Part shown: positions 14,056 to 16,359 of the stretch, one piece after another | Numbering within the stretch: the stretch's first letter is position 1 | Layout of the letters: each line of letters begins with the position of its first letter | From: an uncultured Clostridia bacterium | GTDB lineage: Bacteria; Bacillota; Clostridia; TANB77; CAG-508 | Assembly: GCA_944389715.1 (NCBI GenBank) | Contig: CALXNI010000006.1 | Coordinates: 1 to 16,359, forward strand | DNA length: 16,359 nt | Reading direction: 5' to 3' | Program-made: the position numbers and the translations under genes | The notes under the pieces: generated by a model | The model's database searches: none | The model's input: only the letters and a program-made list of their open reading frames with translations | What the model was told of the DNA's origin: nothing

Positions 14056-14139
14056 AGAAATGAGAAACCACAAACGTGGTTTGCCATTTGTAGTAATGTT
14101 AAAAACGCATCTTCGACGGCAATCACAGATGCGTTTTTT
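14056..14139 (+). ncRNA. Putative antitoxin small RNA of a type I toxin-antitoxin-like locus
   Basis: An RNA of about 84 nt is predicted between the promoter at 14022-14049 and the terminator at 14101-14138. Its leader contains GAAATGAGAA (14057-14066) and GTGGTTTGCC (14076-14085). The same two blocks, about equally spaced, occur in the leader of the convergent toxin-like mRNA. AAACCAC (14065-14071) pairs with GTGGTTT (14076-14082) as a 7-bp hairpin, and AAACCACA is complementary to UGUGGUUU in the toxin leader. The 3' ends overlap fully in the shared terminator. This layout resembles the par/Fst and TxpA/RatA systems; the pairing mode is inferred. No ribosome-binding site supports a protein here. 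Confidence 0.6.
14101..14138. terminator. Bidirectional terminator shared by toxin mRNA and small RNA
   Basis: AAAAACGCATC (14101-14111) and GATGCGTTTTT (14128-14138) form an 11-bp stem with a 16-nt loop. T-runs close the stem on both strands, so convergent transcripts from either side would end here. Confidence 0.8.
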
Positions 14140-14141
14140 GG

Positions 14142-14261
14142 TTATTCGCTTTTACTTAAAATTAAGCATATAGCTATAATTAAGGAAAAAGCTATGATAG
14201 TTATAAAAAGTAAAGCATAAAATAATATGTATATAATATTAACTAAAGTTGCATCTATCAT
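14142..14261 (-). CDS. 39-residue hydrophobic membrane peptide, putative type I toxin
   Basis: The peptide starts MIDATLVNIIYILFYALLF, continues with ITIIAFSLIIAICLILSK and ends SE. Almost all of it is one or two transmembrane helices with a short charged tail. The Shine-Dalgarno AAAGGAGGTGA (14277-14267), 8 nt from the ATG, is close to perfect. It is sequestered by a CCTCC/GGAGG hairpin in the leader. The promoter at 14318-14346 is near-consensus and transcription would end at 14101-14138. A related sequence lies at 7543-7713. Small hydrophobic peptides with structured leaders and convergent RNAs are typical of type I toxins (Fst, TxpA, clostridial CD-type), but I cannot assign a known family by sequence. 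Confidence 0.7.
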   Translation of the reverse strand: MIDATLVNIIYILFYALLFITIIAFSLIIAICLILSKSE

Positions 14262-14269
14262 AAGCCTCA

Positions 14270-14284
14270 CCTCCTTTGTGGAGG
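14270..14284 (-). promoter_or_regulatory. Shine-Dalgarno-sequestering hairpin of the toxin-like mRNA
   Basis: In the minus-strand RNA, CCTCC (14284-14280) pairs with GGAGG (14274-14270) across the loop ACAAA, extendable by one G-U pair. It would mask the ribosome binding site, a usual feature of type I toxin mRNAs that need processing before translation. Confidence 0.65.
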
Positions 14285-14317
14285 CAAACCACATCTGCTA
14301 TTCTCATTTCAAAAATC

Positions 14318-14346
14318 ACTATACAACAAATGGAAATAAATGTCAA
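14318..14346 (-). promoter_or_regulatory. Promoter of the toxin-like gene
   Basis: Perfect TTGACA (14346-14341), 17-nt spacer and TATAGT (14323-14318) on the minus strand. The predicted start is near 14311, followed at once by GAAATGAGAA (14310-14301). The stretch 14347-14460 upstream is AT-rich and I see nothing further in it. Confidence 0.8.
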
Positions 14347-14460
14347 CAAAAATTGGCAAAAGAACAAAAAAGACAAACATAAATCTATATGAACTATATA
14401 ATAATAGTTATTAAAAACGTTGCAATTTATAGAGGGGGTAGATTTTATATATACCTAGAA

Positions 14461-14510
14461 AATTGTAATTTGTTGTTTAGAGATTAGAGGTTAGAGGTTG
14501 GAGATTAGAA
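14461..14510 (+). repeat. Long dispersed repeat with GRTTAGA heptamers
   Basis: Same as 1961-2009 and 8834-8889. Here it is followed by a type B rather than a type E palindrome, so it is a separate unit that can join different partners. Confidence 0.85.
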
Positions 14511-14518
14511 ATTAATTG

Positions 14519-14549
14519 CAAACGTTGTAGGGGCGATTTTAATCGCCCG
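14519..14549 (+). repeat. Dispersed palindromic repeat, stem type B
   Basis: Identical to 7370-7400, including the CAAACGTTGTAGGGG head. Confidence 0.9.
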
Positions 14550-14570
14550 TAAAACATGTTAAAATTATTA

Positions 14571-14604
14571 CAAACGTTGTAGGGGCGGGCCTTGTGTCCG
14601 CCCG
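14571..14604 (+). repeat. Dispersed palindromic repeat, stem type A
   Basis: CAAACGTTGTAGGGG head with the stem GGGCGG/CCGCCC. It is the most complete type A copy in the window. Confidence 0.9.
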
Positions 14605-14616
14605 GAAAAATCATTT

Positions 14617-14693
14617 CAAATGTTGTAGGGGTCGCTGCCCACGGCGACCCGAATATCAATATTTAAGGGTCGCCCAGGGGTGCGACCCCTACA
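14617..14693. repeat. Composite of type C and type D repeats downstream of leuS
   Basis: Type C (14617-14651) and type D (14667-14693) are joined by an AATATCAATATTTAA linker. The same pair, with nearly the same linker and the same orientation relative to the gene, lies downstream of purA at 12-88. The two composites are almost identical over about 80 bp. Confidence 0.9.
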
Positions 14694-14705
14694 GATTAAA
14701 ATAAA

Positions 14706-16359
14706 TTATTTAACAACTATATTATAAATTTTATTCTTTACATATATTTCTTTAACAATTGTTTTTCCTTCTAATAAATTGCTTACTGCTTCATGTACTT
14801 TTTCTTTAACAAGGCTTTCTTCACTATCTAAAGCAATTTTTATAGTAGTTTTAACTTTTCCGTTCAATTGAATAGGAATTTCTATTTCACTATCAATAGT
14901 TTTAGCCTCATCATATGTTGGCCAAGGAGATTCGCAAATTGGTTTGTATCCTAGTTCTTCATTTAATTCTTCAGTAATATGAGGAGCAATAGGATTAAGT
15001 AAAGTCAAAAGTATATGATAATCGTCTTTGGTAATAGATTTTTGGTCATCAAAACTATTTGCAAGTATCATTAAGCTTGAAACTGCAGTGTTATAAGCCA
15101 TAGTTGTTAAATCATTTTGAACTTTTTTTATAGTTTTATGAATTATAGACTCTAATTTTTTAGAATATCCTTCGCCATCACCAATTTTATCTTTTAGACG
15201 AATAACTTTATCTATAAAACGCTTGCAACCCTTTAAAGAGTCTGTACTCCAAGGAGCATCCCCAGTATAATCACCCATAAACATCTCATACATTCTTAAA
15301 GTATCTGCACCATACTCTTTTACAATATCATCTGGATTGATAACATTACCTTTAGATTTACTCATTTTTTCATTGTTAGAACCTAAAACCATACCATGGC
15401 TAACTCTAGTCCAAATCATTTCCTTTTTAGGAACTAAACCAATGTTGTATAAAAATTGAACCCAAAATCTAGCATATAATAAATGCCTTGCAGTATGTTC
15501 CATTCCTCCATTATACCAGTCCACTCTATTCCAATATTTCATAGCATCCATAGAAGCAAATTCTTTATCATTGTGAGGATCCATAAATCTTAAGAAATAC
15601 CAGCTAGAACCAGCCCAGTTAGGCATAGTGTCGGTTTCTCTTTTAGCAGGTCCACCGCAATGTGGACAAGTTGTATTTACCCAATCCTTAATATTAGCAA
15701 GAGGACTCTCTCCATCTTCAGTAGGTTCATATTCTGCAACATCAGGAAGAAGTAGTGGTAAATCTTCCTCTTTCAAAGGCTCCCAACCACATTTTTCACA
15801 ATAAATCATTGGAATAGGCTCTCCCCAAAATCTTTGACGAGAAAACACCCAATCTCTCATTTTATAATTATTTACTCTTCTTGCTATTCCTTTTTTAACG
15901 AGCTTATCAGTAATTGCTTTTTTAGCTTCTTCAACAGTAAGACCAGTAAACTCCTCTGAATTTATTAATTTGCAACCTTTTCCTAAATAATCTTGCTTTT
16001 CAAAAGCACATTTGCTAACATCTCTTCCATCAATTACCTGAAGCATTTCCAAATTGTGTTCTATAGCATACTCAAAATCCCTTTGGTCATGAGAAGGAAC
16101 AGCCATAACAGCCCCAGTTCCGTAGTCACCTAGAACAAAATCACCAAGAAAAACAGGAACCTCTTTTCCATTAACTGGGTTAATAGCCATAATACCTTCT
16201 ATTCTGCATCCAGTTTTACCTTTATTAAGCTCAGTTCTATCCATAGCAGATTTTTTAGCTGTTTCTTTAATATAATTATTTACTTCCTCTTTATTTTTAA
16301 CTCTAGGCATTAATTCTTTAATTAATTTACCATCAGGAGCAATAACAAAAAATGTAATA
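14706..16359 (-). CDS. leuS: Leucyl-tRNA synthetase, 5' end outside the window
   Basis: Class I aminoacyl-tRNA synthetase charging tRNA-Leu. About 551 codons are present; the frame is open to the right edge with FFVIAPDGKLIKEL, so the N-terminal Rossmann half is cut off. Visible are the end of the CP1 editing domain (GDYGTGAVMAVPSHDQRDFEYA) and the RDWVFSRQRFWGEPIP catalytic-core segment. Zinc-type pairs CEKCGW and CPHCGG, the HTARHLLYARFW segment, and KMSKSKGN (ATP binding) follow. The anticodon-binding helical domain follows, and the protein ends KNKIYNIVVK. It contains no in-frame CGG. Downstream lies the type C/D composite; no other terminator is clear. Confidence 0.97.
   Translation of the reverse strand, partial: ITFFVIAPDGKLIKELMPRVKNKEEVNNYIKETAKKSAMDRTELNKGKTGCRIEGIMAINPVNGKEVPVFLGDFVLGDYGTGAVMAVPSHDQRDFEYAIEHNLEMLQVIDGRDVSKCAFEKQDYLGKGCKLINSEEFTGLTVEEAKKAITDKLVKKGIARRVNNYKMRDWVFSRQRFWGEPIPMIYCEKCGWEPLKEEDLPLLLPDVAEYEPTEDGESPLANIKDWVNTTCPHCGGPAKRETDTMPNWAGSSWYFLRFMDPHNDKEFASMDAMKYWNRVDWYNGGMEHTARHLLYARFWVQFLYNIGLVPKKEMIWTRVSHGMVLGSNNEKMSKSKGNVINPDDIVKEYGADTLRMYEMFMGDYTGDAPWSTDSLKGCKRFIDKVIRLKDKIGDGEGYSKKLESIIHKTIKKVQNDLTTMAYNTAVSSLMILANSFDDQKSITKDDYHILLTLLNPIAPHITEELNEELGYKPICESPWPTYDEAKTIDSEIEIPIQLNGKVKTTIKIALDSEESLVKEKVHEAVSNLLEGKTIVKEIYVKNKIYNIVVK

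Noticed and set aside
14061..14180. Plus-strand frame starting MRNHKRGLPF within the small RNA
   Set aside because: The ATG lies about 5 nt from the predicted transcript start with no Shine-Dalgarno, and the frame runs through the terminator.
1..14693. CRISPR array
   Set aside because: Repeats are dispersed, of different families and orientation, with no regular spacers and no cas gene in view.

Overview
The window reads as a chromosomal segment of a low-GC, Gram-positive-type bacterium, most likely an uncultured Clostridia-like Bacillota. Support for this: AT-rich codon use dominated by AGA for Arg and GGA for Gly, strong AGGAGG-type ribosome binding sites, and the Firmicutes cell-division order divIB-DUF881-DUF881-sbp. 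I read no tRNA, rRNA, CRISPR array or intact transposase.

Layout. On the minus strand, purA (adenylosuccinate synthetase) and cdd (cytidine deaminase) each have their own sigma-A-type promoter. On the plus strand, murA, divIB/ftsQ, two DUF881 genes (ylxW/ylxX type), sbp and trmB form an envelope/division cluster, followed by purM and purL (de novo purine synthesis) and a HAD hydrolase. The minus strand then carries the 3' two-thirds of leuS, which runs off the right edge. Gaps between genes are packed with short GC-rich palindromic repeats, and two such repeats lie in frame inside purL.

Main result. Five coding interruptions in four genes (murA, first DUF881 gene, trmB twice, purL) have the same form. 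At each, the in-frame codon is CGG followed by A, and skipping only the C restores a GGA glycine codon and the rest of a full-length family member. I read every CGG in the coding regions by eye. In-frame CGG occurs at these five sites and nowhere else; all other coding CGG triplets straddle codons, as in NNC|GGN. This points to +1 frameshifting at, or four-base decoding of, CGGA in an organism where CGG is probably not read as arginine. A systematic sequencing or assembly error is the alternative to exclude.

Second result. Between the HAD gene and leuS lies a compact locus resembling a type I toxin-antitoxin system. It has a 39-residue hydrophobic peptide with a very strong but hairpin-sequestered Shine-Dalgarno and an excellent promoter. 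A convergent small-RNA gene shares a bidirectional terminator and a similar 5' leader with it. A probably decayed relative of the peptide lies between trmB and purM, beside a 95-bp perfect palindrome.

How the genes relate. PurL and PurM catalyse consecutive steps of purine synthesis and PurA commits IMP to AMP. MurA starts peptidoglycan precursor synthesis, and DivIB, the DUF881 proteins and Sbp sit with it as a division cluster. The repeats probably spread after this gene order was in place, since they end at or within gene termini without breaking reading frames.
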